In this document: positions 6,115-12,420 of the stretch, one piece after another | How the letters are laid out: each line of letters opens with the position of its first letter | Position numbering within the stretch: the first letter of the stretch is position 1 | DNA from: Candidatus Curtissbacteria bacterium | GTDB lineage: Bacteria; Patescibacteriota; Microgenomatia; Curtissbacterales; GWA2-41-24 | Length of the DNA stretch: 42,201 nt | Assembly: GCA_024654445.1 (NCBI GenBank) | Contig: JANLHP010000023.1 | Span: forward strand, 1 to 42,201 | Direction: 5' to 3' | Translations under genes and position numbers: made by a program | The notes under the pieces: model-generated | Seen by the model: the letters and a program-made list of their open reading frames with translations, nothing else | Told to the model about the DNA's origin: nothing | Databases searched by the model: none

Positions 6115-6144
6115 ATTATCAGAGGCAGTTCTGTCTTAAGTCAA
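6115..6144 (-). promoter_or_regulatory. Promoter TTGACT-18-TGATAAT
   Basis: On the minus strand TTGACT (6139-6144) is followed after 18 bases by GATAAT (6115-6120), preceded by T. It would drive the genes starting at 6068 and 5844. The -35 flank TTGACTTAAGACA matches the integrase promoter at 12 of 13 positions, which suggests common control. Confidence 0.45.
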
Positions 6145-6154
6145 CTTATTAAGG

Positions 6155-6367
6155 CTATTTAAAGAGATCTTTTAGAGGGACTTTAAGCACTTTAGAAATT
6201 TTTTCCAAAGTATCCGTTGATGGGTTTCGTTCCCCTCGCTCTATGTACCCTACGTAAGCCCTATTGAGGCCGGCCTCTCCGGCAAGATCTTCTTGCGTGA
6301 CACTTTTATCCTCCCGGATCTGCCTGATTCTTTTACCTATTTTTTTAGAAACTGCCGATACTTGCAC
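6155..6367 (-). CDS. XRE-family helix-turn-helix repressor
   Basis: A 70-residue single-domain Cro/C1-type DNA-binding protein: IGKRIRQIREDKSVTQEDLAGEAGLNRAYVGYIERGERNPSTDTLEKISKVLKVPLKDLF. The helix-turn-helix is at about residues 24-45, with the family-typical SxxYVGxIERGERNPSxxTL. The start is GTG at 6367. It is divergent from the membrane-protein operon at 6430, and an inverted repeat between them (6393-6418) is a likely operator. It probably controls cargo or excision genes of the island. Confidence 0.85.
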   Translation of the reverse strand: MQVSAVSKKIGKRIRQIREDKSVTQEDLAGEAGLNRAYVGYIERGERNPSTDTLEKISKVLKVPLKDLFK

Positions 6368-6392
6368 TATGCTTACAGTTTCTTAAAATCTT

Positions 6393-6422
6393 TACTGCCA
6401 GTCGACTTACTGGTAGTATAGA
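6393..6422. promoter_or_regulatory. Operator-like inverted repeat over the 6430 promoter
   Basis: TACTGCCAGT (6393-6402) is inverted relative to TACTGGTAGTA (6408-6418), about 9 of 10 matching, centred near GTCGAC. The right arm overlaps TATAGA (6417-6422), which lies 7 bases before the ATG at 6430. Binding of the divergent XRE protein here would block that promoter (inference). Confidence 0.5.
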
Positions 6423-6429
6423 TTTTGAA

Positions 6430-6804
6430 ATGTTAAGTGAGAAGTTACAACCACATTTTGATAAAAAAACACACATCTATTTTGAGTTTTTGAAAGGTGT
6501 ACTTGTTGGAGGACTCCTGGTATCCGCAATTTTTCTACTTCAGGACTTTACTTGCCTTACAACTGGCTCTTGTGTTGAAGAAGCGAGTATAGGTGAAGAC
6601 CCACAATGTGAAACTGATAACTTTGGTCGCTTTGGAGAAAAAATTAGGAACTGTAATACCGGCTATGACACCCGGATAATTTCACGAGGAGAATACATCG
6701 CAAATAACATCAAGTTTGGTTTCGTAGTTGGCTCTCTAGGGCTTGGAATAATTCTTGGAGGAATTTTAGCGGAAAGAAAAAGAAGAAAAATGTTTTATGA
6801 GTAG
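6430..6804 (+). CDS. Small two-helix membrane protein, unknown
   Basis: The 124-residue protein has transmembrane helices at about residues 20-40 (FLKGVLVGGLLVSAIFLLQ) and 94-113 (FGFVVGSLGLGIILGGIL), separated by a loop with four cysteines (CLTTGSC, QCE, RNC) that may form disulfides outside the cell. It ends in a basic cytoplasmic tail (ERKRRKM). The ATG is 7 bases after TATAGA, so translation is probably leaderless. It is the first gene of an operon of short ORFs and is likely repressed by the divergent XRE protein. Confidence 0.6.
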   Translation: MLSEKLQPHFDKKTHIYFEFLKGVLVGGLLVSAIFLLQDFTCLTTGSCVEEASIGEDPQCETDNFGRFGEKIRNCNTGYDTRIISRGEYIANNIKFGFVVGSLGLGIILGGILAERKRRKMFYE

Positions 6805-7084
6805 TCAAACAAATTTTGAGCAATTTGTTAAAGAACTGTCAGATTTTAGGCAAATATCTGAAACAAAAATTTTACATATGGTCGTGCAAGTCGTTGTCAA
6901 AATGTATCGTTTTTTAACAAAAGATTTGGATGCGGTCGACGTTGTTATTTTAAACAGAGGGAAGACCCAAATCTATAAAGGCAATAATGAAGTATCAGTC
7001 TCAAACAAACACAAAAACCTTATTGTTTGGGCTACCTTTAGATTTTTAGAAAGTAAGGTTTTAGCCAATTTAAAAATAAACTGA
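6797..7084 (+). CDS. Hypothetical 95-residue island protein
   Basis: Overlaps the previous gene by 8 bases, so the two are probably translationally coupled. It is mostly helical at first (NFEQFVKELSDFRQISETKILHMVVQVVVKMYRFLTKDL), followed by a predicted small beta region (VDVVILNRGKTQIYKGNNEVSVSNKHKNLIVWATFRF). No family is recognised. Confidence 0.5.
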   Translation: MSSQTNFEQFVKELSDFRQISETKILHMVVQVVVKMYRFLTKDLDAVDVVILNRGKTQIYKGNNEVSVSNKHKNLIVWATFRFLESKVLANLKIN

Positions 7085-7090
7085 TAAAAG

Positions 7091-7267
7091 ATGGACAACA
7101 CTTGGCTTACGGAAGACCTTAAACAAGACGTTCGCAAACATTTTGAACCTAGGTACAAAAGAAAACTACCGGATTCGGAAGTTGAAGAAATTGCAAAAAA
7201 CTTAACTGAATTTATAGAGCATTACCTGAAATTCAAGTGGAGACAACTAAATACTAAGACAAAATAA
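7091..7267 (+). CDS. Small conserved-looking island protein, 58 residues
   Basis: The frame reads MDNTWLTEDLKQDVRKHFEP followed by RYKRKLPDSEVEEIAKNLTEFIEHYLKF. It is helical and charged. Proteins with this EPRY.R.L...EV..IA.NL pattern recur beside integrases in CPR mobile elements as far as I recall, but no function is known to me. It lies 6 bases after the previous stop and 1 base before the next start, clearly inside an operon. Confidence 0.5.
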   Translation: MDNTWLTEDLKQDVRKHFEPRYKRKLPDSEVEEIAKNLTEFIEHYLKFKWRQLNTKTK

Positions 7268-7268
7268 T

Positions 7269-7445
7269 ATGGTTTCCCGAAAACTGATAGAAGAACTGCA
7301 AAATATAATGAAAGAGGAGTATGGTGCTGATATGACTTATGCGGATGCGGACAGTTTTGGCAATAAACTGGTAAGTTATTTTGGTTTGCTTGCTAAGATA
7401 GATTACGAAAGCAAAAAGAAAGCAAAGGAGTTAAGCAAGAAATGA
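7269..7445 (+). CDS. Hypothetical 58-residue island protein
   Basis: Runs from the ATG at 7269 to the TGA at 7445 and overlaps the next gene by 4 bases (ATGA). It is helical: MVSRKLIEELQNIMKEEYGA, then MTYADADSFGNKLVSYFGLLAKID and a Lys-rich tail. No family is recognised. The tight packing and coding-like residue pattern support it as a real gene. Confidence 0.45.
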   Translation: MVSRKLIEELQNIMKEEYGADMTYADADSFGNKLVSYFGLLAKIDYESKKKAKELSKK

Positions 7446-7630
7446 CAATATCCGTTCCGGAAGCCAGAAAAATGATGGGAAAAGAAGCAAGTAAATACTC
7501 CGACGAGCAGGTGGTGGAAATGGTAGGCACTTTAACTGTTCTAGCCGATTTAGCAATTGATAGTTGGCTTGCTAAAACCCCAAATGAAAGAAAAGATTGG
7601 ATCAAGAAACACGATAATAAGCCTGTTTAA
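7442..7630 (+). CDS. Hypothetical 62-residue island protein
   Basis: MTISVPEARKMMGKEASKYSDEQVVEMVGTLTVLADLAIDSWL is a helical small protein starting in an ATGA overlap. The pattern ARK..GK.A...SDEQ....V..L..L.D is one I associate with short ORFs in CPR mobile elements. It may be a DNA-binding or antitoxin-like protein, but nothing in the sequence proves this. Confidence 0.45.
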   Translation: MTISVPEARKMMGKEASKYSDEQVVEMVGTLTVLADLAIDSWLAKTPNERKDWIKKHDNKPV

Positions 7631-7631
7631 A

Positions 7632-8048
7632 ATGAAAAAACTCTATTTAGACATTGATGGAGTAATTCTTAACAAAGACTTATCACCGGCAAACCATTTA
7701 AAAGAGTTCCTCGAGAGAGTGCTTCCCAAGTATGATGTATATTTTCTTACCACCCACTGCAAAGGTGATGCAGAATATACCTTAAACTACCTCTCAAGGT
7801 TACTAGACCAGGAGATAATTGAACTACTCAAAACTGTGAAGCCAACAACCTTCGACAGGTTAAAAACGGAAGGGATAGATTTTAATTCGGAGTTCATATG
7901 GCTGGACGACTACTTATTCGATTCCGAAATTGCAGAGTTAGAAAAGCACGGGGCTAAGGATTCGTGGATCAAAGCCGATCTGAAAAATGATCCGGATTTT
8001 CTGAAACATTTCATTCAGGGTAGTGTTTCACAAGCCACGCCGTCGTGA
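7632..8048 (+). CDS. HAD-like hydrolase domain protein
   Basis: The ATG at 7632 follows the previous stop by 1 base. The 138-residue product starts with the HAD motif I strand and loop KLYLDIDGVILN (DxDG, both Asp present), then VYFLTTHC (motif II Thr), and ends with FIWLDDYLFDSEIAELEKHG, a motif IV-like acidic pair. This is a minimal, capless HAD fold, similar in style to small mobile-element HADs of the nucleotidase/kinase-phosphatase type. The substrate is unknown. It converges with the nuclease gene and overlaps its end by 34 bases. Confidence 0.65.
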   Translation: MKKLYLDIDGVILNKDLSPANHLKEFLERVLPKYDVYFLTTHCKGDAEYTLNYLSRLLDQEIIELLKTVKPTTFDRLKTEGIDFNSEFIWLDDYLFDSEIAELEKHGAKDSWIKADLKNDPDFLKHFIQGSVSQATPS

Positions 8049-8905
8049 TCTTGGTCTAACTTGTGAGGATCGCTTGAAGGGCCACCTTGCGCGACAAAGA
8101 AAGACTGCGCTTCCGCGTGTGTTGAAAAATCCCCGCAGTCTTTATCGCCACCTGTATAAGTTGATGTTCCAGTAGTTGGTTGCTTTTGAGTTGCCGTTGG
8201 CTTGGGACTAGGTGAAACTTTTGAAGTGCCGGTGGCGGGTGATGGGCTTGCAGTTGAACATTTTCCCCATAAGCCCGATTTATTGCTTTTAGCGTCCTCT
8301 TGAGCCTTTGAAAATACGTCCTGCTTTTTAGTGTCAGGAGGATATGCAGTTGCCTTGGCAAAGCCATCTTTAACTAGAACTTCGTTTACAAAAACATCCC
8401 CAACAAATACGTAACGCAAAAGCCTTTGATACTGGTCAGTTTCTGAAACATCCTTTTCTACCCTTATTTCCTTACCTTCTACTAATTCTCTATTCTTTTG
8501 GGTCGCTTCCTTCGAGTAGCACTCGACAGGCTTGCTTGGATCAGAGGTCTCCGGCGTATCTATGCCTATGTATCTGATCGTTTTACCACCCTCAACTTGA
8601 ATTGTGTCTCCGTCAACTACTTTTGTAACTTTATACTTTTCTTCAACCAGTTCGTTTTGGGCGGGGGAAGCAACTGGCGATTCTTCATTTTGGGTTTCTG
8701 CATCAGACGCAACCTTGTTAGGCGATTCACCGGTTAAACCTATCAATACGAAAAGAATAATCGCTAAAACACCAAAGAATATAGAGAGTCTTTTTCTAGG
8801 GCTATTGCTTCCGGCGGTAAGTCTTAAAAATAAATGCGGCTTTATTAAGCCCACTACTAGAGCAATAGGCGTAAGCATTAGGAGTATCACAAAAAACACG
8901 GCCAT
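8015..8905 (-). CDS. Membrane-anchored thermonuclease with Excalibur domain
   Basis: From the ATG at 8905 the protein has two hydrophobic segments (about residues 1-25 and 40-60). A Ser/Pro/Glu-rich linker follows, then a staphylococcal-nuclease-like domain (KVTKVVDGDTIQVEGGKTIRYIGIDTPET ... QRLLRYVFVGDVFVNEVLVKDGFAKA). After a Pro/Thr-rich spacer comes a C-terminal Excalibur Ca-binding motif (CGDFSTHAEAQSFF ... DQDHDGVACE). The active-site Arg and acidic residues of the nuclease fold are recognisable. It is predicted to cut extracellular nucleic acid at the cell surface, possibly for nucleotide scavenging or element uptake. TATAAT lies about 10 bases before this ATG; the frame extends to TTG at 9022, but the extension is not protein-like. 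Confidence 0.8.
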   Translation of the reverse strand: MAVFFVILLMLTPIALVVGLIKPHLFLRLTAGSNSPRKRLSIFFGVLAIILFVLIGLTGESPNKVASDAETQNEESPVASPAQNELVEEKYKVTKVVDGDTIQVEGGKTIRYIGIDTPETSDPSKPVECYSKEATQKNRELVEGKEIRVEKDVSETDQYQRLLRYVFVGDVFVNEVLVKDGFAKATAYPPDTKKQDVFSKAQEDAKSNKSGLWGKCSTASPSPATGTSKVSPSPKPTATQKQPTTGTSTYTGGDKDCGDFSTHAEAQSFFVAQGGPSSDPHKLDQDHDGVACETLP

Positions 8906-8956
8906 ATTGCTGGTAATTATAGACTCAACACAAATTATAGTAAAATAAAGTCGATG

Positions 8957-8982
8957 CCCACGATTTGTGGGTTTTTTGTTTT
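8957..8982 (+). terminator. Rho-independent terminator-like hairpin
   Basis: CCCAC (8957-8961), a GATTT loop and GTGGG (8967-8971) are followed by TTTTTTGTTTT. It points along the + strand, yet the nearest upstream + gene ends at 8048. A very short RNA from the TATAGTAAAAT just upstream, or antisense transcript termination, would explain it. Confidence 0.45.
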
Positions 8983-9039
8983 TGCACATTAAAAACTGGC
9001 CGGGATAAAACGCCCCTCCCAAATTTTTGGGCTAACTTA

Positions 9040-9094
9040 GCCTAGATCCTCCTCCCGATTTTTTTCTTGAAGAATCGGGCGGGGAGATCTAGGC
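9040..9094. terminator. Long two-part hairpin
   Basis: GCCTAGATC (9040-9048) pairs with GATCTAGGC (9086-9094), and CCCGATT (9054-9060) pairs with AATCGGG (9073-9079), with pairable CTCC/GGGG between. It has a T-rich loop but no terminal T-run. It separates the nuclease gene from the YegP/SIR2 operon and may be a bidirectional transcription barrier. Confidence 0.45.
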
Positions 9095-9116
9095 GGTTTC
9101 CCACTATAAAAATGAA

Positions 9117-9124
9117 GGGAGGTG
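9117..9124 (+). promoter_or_regulatory. Strong Shine-Dalgarno GGGAGGTG
   Basis: GGGAGGTG is close to a perfect anti-SD match, unlike most starts in this window. Its spacing best fits the ATG at 9131 (6 bases) rather than the GTG, TTG or ATG just upstream. Confidence 0.55.
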
Positions 9125-9130
9125 TTGATG

Positions 9131-9304
9131 ATGGTAAGATTTGAAGTCTTCCGAGATAGGGCAGGATATTATCGTTGGCGGCTTGTTGCTGCGAACGGTG
9201 AGATTGTCGCTACTGGCGAGGGTTACGACTCTAAGCAGGGTGCGGCGAGATCCGCCTATCGTATCAAGGAACTTGCTCCAATCGCTTCTGTTATTGAGGT
9301 GTAA
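9131..9304 (+). CDS. YegP/DUF1508-family small protein
   Basis: The 57-residue product (MVRFEVFRDRAGYYRWRLVAANGEIVATGEGYDSKQGAARSAYRIKELAP) is a single YegP repeat: beta strands with YYRWRL.A.NGE.VA.GEGY and a helix. Family members are of unknown biochemical function. The base composition is visibly more GC-rich than its neighbours and it has a strong Shine-Dalgarno site, so it may have been acquired from another lineage. It ends 3 bases before the SIR2-like gene and is probably its operon leader. Confidence 0.75.
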   Translation: MVRFEVFRDRAGYYRWRLVAANGEIVATGEGYDSKQGAARSAYRIKELAPIASVIEV

Positions 9305-9307
9305 GGG

Positions 9308-10348
9308 ATGAGACTCCTTCCCGGTCAGTTTTTTTACAATATGAAATTCGCAGATACATTATTACTAACGGGTGCCGGTTATTCTGCAAACTTCGGCGGA
9401 TTCTTAGGTAGAGAGATGTGGTCTTGGATTTTTAACAATTCCAAATTAAATAATGCCGGCAGTCTAAAGAGAAGTCTCCGCAACAAATTTGACTTTGAGG
9501 CTATTTATTCAGAAGTTTTTGACGAAAGAAGTAACCTACCTTCTCACGAGACGGAAATTTTTAAGGAAGTGGTAAATGAGGCTTATCTCGCTATGGACGC
9601 TGTAATTCAAACAGGATGGGACAACCTTCCCATACATCACGCAGATGCAACTAAGTTTTTAGGTCAATTTATAGAATCGGACGGAGGTACTTGTTTCACC
9701 CTAAATCAAGACCTTGCGATGGAGAAAAGATTTGGATGGAATACTTTTGGGCCGCTAAGCATAAGATATAAGGGCAATTGGGGCAGTTTAGATCTTAATG
9801 ACCTAGATTCAACAGACAAGGTTTTACCTACGGCTGACGAAATTGATAAATACAAAACAGAAGCAGAAAACTCTAGTCGTCGGTACATTAAATTACACGG
9901 CTCTCTCAATTGGATAAGTCAGGATGGGAGTGATAGCAAGGTTATTGGAATCAATAAAATGACCACCATAACCAAAATCCCTCTTCTGAAGTGGTATTTC
10001 GACCTGTTTAAGGAAGCAATTTCTACCGGTGATAAAAGGTTGGTAATAATTGGATACGGCTTTCGAGACGACCACATAAATTCGCTCCTAGCAGAAGCCT
10101 GCGAGAAAAATAACCTCAAGTTGTATATCATTTCTCCAACCGACCCGGTTTCCTTTCAGGAAGATTTACTTTATAGAGGGCAGGGGGCTCTTAGGAGTGA
10201 AGACCCGCTTCGTTCTAAAATTTGGAACGGTGTTTATGGCTACTTTCCGTATAAATTCAGCGAATTATTTCCTAGCCCACAAATAACTTCGAATCCGAAA
10301 CTAGCAGAAATTCACCAAGCGTTATTCTCATCCTTTGCGTTAAATTGA
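9308..10348 (+). CDS. SIR2-like (SIR2_2 family) NAD-binding protein
   Basis: Near the N-terminus is the Rossmann NAD signature LLLTGAGYSANFGGFLG, followed by CFTLNQDLAMEKRF (the TxNxD equivalent), KLHGSLNW (the catalytic-type His) and VIIGYGFRDDHINSLLAEA. This order is that of bacterial SIR2-like proteins, many of which are NAD-depleting effectors of anti-phage systems. It lacks the zinc-binding cysteines of deacetylating sirtuins. The ATG at 9308 follows the yegP stop; the ATG at 9341 is an alternative closer to the first beta strand. The next gene overlaps its stop, so the two form a unit. An NADase role in defence is inference. Confidence 0.8.
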   Translation: MRLLPGQFFYNMKFADTLLLTGAGYSANFGGFLGREMWSWIFNNSKLNNAGSLKRSLRNKFDFEAIYSEVFDERSNLPSHETEIFKEVVNEAYLAMDAVIQTGWDNLPIHHADATKFLGQFIESDGGTCFTLNQDLAMEKRFGWNTFGPLSIRYKGNWGSLDLNDLDSTDKVLPTADEIDKYKTEAENSSRRYIKLHGSLNWISQDGSDSKVIGINKMTTITKIPLLKWYFDLFKEAISTGDKRLVIIGYGFRDDHINSLLAEACEKNNLKLYIISPTDPVSFQEDLLYRGQGALRSEDPLRSKIWNGVYGYFPYKFSELFPSPQITSNPKLAEIHQALFSSFALN

Positions 10349-11175
10349 TGACAAAATTCAAAAAGTATTCAGAGCAACAATTTGCGACTTATCTCGACAA
10401 TTTGGGTTTATATTGGGAATACGAACGTGATTGGGAGGGCAAAAACCCGGACTTCACAATTTATTCGGACATTTCAAAAAAGAGAATTGTTGCCATCGCC
10501 GAGATAAAGGAAATTGATCATACAAAGGGTGAAAAGGAAATCTTAAAGAAAACGAATTTCTTGTCCCGAAGCGGCCATCCCAACACTAGTGAAAGAAAGA
10601 AAATACACGAAGTAAGGGAGCAGTTCAAGGTTGTTAGAAATTATCCCTGTCTTTTAATAATTAAAGACCTTACAGCCCCTCCTAAGCCTCCAATTTTGAC
10701 CCTTGCTTCGATGCTTGGAGACCTATCTATCTCTTTTCCAGTCCGCGTTCCTGGTAAGAAGCCTGTGGGCAAAACATTTAATTTTTTCGGTAAGCAAGGA
10801 AAAATGATTGACCAAAAAGGGAATCGTAAGCAAAACACTACTATTACTGCAATAGGCTATATAGAAACTATTAAACCAGATGTAATTCGGAGTGGATTTG
10901 ACAAAATGATGCCCAAAATTATTAAAGAGATCGGTGGCGTGTCTGATGAAGCACACACAAATCTTTATTTAGAAAAAGCGCAGAAATTGGAGAATAGACT
11001 AACCAAAAAAGGATTTGATCTCGACAAGACCGCTATTGGTGTAAGTTTTACATTAAATCCTTTTCGGAAAAAAAGGTTTCCGAGATCTTTTTTTGCTAAT
11101 AAATATTCGCGTATATTTAGATATTCTCCATCTAAAAGCAGAATATTATTAGATTATGATTGGAGCAAAGTATAG
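10348..11175 (+). CDS. PD-(D/E)XK nuclease-like protein, SIR2 partner
   Basis: The ATG at 10348 overlaps the SIR2 stop by one base (TGATG). Residues 1-60 show a restriction-endonuclease-like core: helix FKKYSEQQFATYLDNLGLYWEYE with Glu25, then NPDFTIYS (Pro34-Asp35), then a strand VAIAEIKEI (Glu52-x-Lys54). The middle and C-terminal parts (to 275) are unknown, with a basic end (NPFRKKRFPRSFF). The PD...ExK spacing fits the family, but no search could be run. It may sense or cut foreign nucleic acid and license the SIR2 protein, or act as an independent effector. Confidence 0.6.
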   Translation: MTKFKKYSEQQFATYLDNLGLYWEYERDWEGKNPDFTIYSDISKKRIVAIAEIKEIDHTKGEKEILKKTNFLSRSGHPNTSERKKIHEVREQFKVVRNYPCLLIIKDLTAPPKPPILTLASMLGDLSISFPVRVPGKKPVGKTFNFFGKQGKMIDQKGNRKQNTTITAIGYIETIKPDVIRSGFDKMMPKIIKEIGGVSDEAHTNLYLEKAQKLENRLTKKGFDLDKTAIGVSFTLNPFRKKRFPRSFFANKYSRIFRYSPSKSRILLDYDWSKV

Positions 11176-11207
11176 ATTAGGCGAAGTTGCCTGGTTTAGT
11201 AGTCATA

Positions 11208-11357
11208 ATGTCTAAAAAACAAAAACTAGCAGAGGAGGAAATTAAAAACTTCACCGAATTTATCGACCTTTTACAGGAAGAGACGGAAAGGCAAAAGCAT
11301 ATGTCCGAAAAGGAAAAAAAGGACAATGCAGTTAAGATGGGGGATATTTATTATTAA
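11208..11357 (+). CDS. Small helical protein beside integrase 2
   Basis: A 49-codon ORF, MSKKQKLAEEEIKNFTEFID followed by LLQEETERQKHMSEKEKKDNA, ends 4 bases inside the convergent integrase gene. It is highly charged and helical. Short ORFs of the EE.KNF.EF.DLL type seem common in CPR islands, but I know no function. Coding is supported by residue pattern only. Confidence 0.4.
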   Translation: MSKKQKLAEEEIKNFTEFIDLLQEETERQKHMSEKEKKDNAVKMGDIYY

Positions 11358-12370
11358 GACTCTCGAAGATGAAGGGTCTTTTGTGCTGGCTCTTTGTCTA
11401 TTTGCACAGGTTTTAAGTTTAACGGGTGGGATTCAATAACATTTTTTAAATCATCAACAACAAGGTGCGTATATTTAAGAGTTGTATTCAGGCTTGCGTG
11501 GCCTACTATTCTAGCAACTTTTAGTGCCGGGGCTTCAGCCTTTATCAACTCTGTAATGAAACAATGGCGAAGCAAGTGCAAGTGGACTCGCTTTTTAATG
11601 CCAAGAATCTTTGCTCTAGTCTTCATCTCATTGATAAAAGTGTGAGCCTCGATCCTTCTACCGTCTTTATGAAAGGACTTAAAAAGAGGCTCTTCCGGTT
11701 TTGCATTGCGGTTTTCTAGCCACTCTTGCAATCTAATTCCTAGTTCAACTGGCATTGGGATGATTCTCGGCTTATTAAATTTTGCCTCTCTAATTCTTAT
11801 TACCATTTCTTCAAAATCTAGGTCTCCGGCGTTTAAATAAACGGTTTCTGACCGTCTCATACCCGTGCAGGCGACAAGTTCAAAGAAAAAGTCGTAATAA
11901 CGCCTGTCTAGGTAATTGTGCCATCTGTCATACTCTCTTGGGCAGTCGATAATTGTTCTGATTTCCGCAATTGTTAGCAAATCAGGGAAAAAAGCCGGTA
12001 ATCTCATAGACTTTATGCAGTGCGAAATGTCGTCGTCTAAAAACCCTTCCTCAAGCCATAGCCACTTCAAAAACTGCTTCATTGAAGAGATTATGGAGTT
12101 CACAGAAGCCGTAGCAAGCCCTTTAGGTTCCCCAAGTCCGTTTGTAGACTTCGAGTCAATGTTTTTGCAATGGAGGATATAGTCGCGAACAGTGTCTTTG
12201 TTTATATGCTTGCAGTCTATAAAATCCGGGAAATGCCGCAAATTGTACCAATTTCGCTGGATTGTCTTCTCACTCATACCACGATAGCGGTAAAAATCGA
12301 AGAATCTGACCAAAAATCTATCGATTTGTGATTTTTTCGCTATTCTGCCCCTTTTTCTGCCCGATAACAT
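11354..12370 (-). CDS. Tyrosine recombinase / integrase 2
   Basis: A 338-residue phage-type integrase. The N-terminal core-binding domain spans about 15-115 (RGMSEKTIQRNWYNLRHFPDF ... SVNSIISSMKQFLKWLW). The catalytic domain contains CTGMRRSET (Arg 172), HLLRH (His265, Arg268), VGHAS (His291) and the nucleophile KYTHL (Tyr300). It resembles integrase 1 in architecture and motifs. It lies at the right edge of the island, 50 bases from the glycosyltransferase start that carries the proposed recombination core, which is the usual position for an integrase beside its attachment site. Confidence 0.9.
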   Translation of the reverse strand: MLSGRKRGRIAKKSQIDRFLVRFFDFYRYRGMSEKTIQRNWYNLRHFPDFIDCKHINKDTVRDYILHCKNIDSKSTNGLGEPKGLATASVNSIISSMKQFLKWLWLEEGFLDDDISHCIKSMRLPAFFPDLLTIAEIRTIIDCPREYDRWHNYLDRRYYDFFFELVACTGMRRSETVYLNAGDLDFEEMVIRIREAKFNKPRIIPMPVELGIRLQEWLENRNAKPEEPLFKSFHKDGRRIEAHTFINEMKTRAKILGIKKRVHLHLLRHCFITELIKAEAPALKVARIVGHASLNTTLKYTHLVVDDLKNVIESHPLNLKPVQIDKEPAQKTLHLRES

Positions 12371-12420
12371 ATAATAAATTGACTAGAATGGTCACTTTTG
12401 CAACCATATTTAACTAAATT

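Noticed and set aside
8906-9022. TTG start of the nuclease at 9022
   Set aside because: The added residues run through a terminator-like hairpin and have no protein character; the ATG at 8905 begins a membrane segment and has a -10 upstream.
12379-12413. Promoter of the GT4 gene (TTGACT ... TATTTA)
   Set aside because: Spacing between the boxes is 23 bases and the -10 is poor; only the 7-base distance of TATTTA to the ATG fits.
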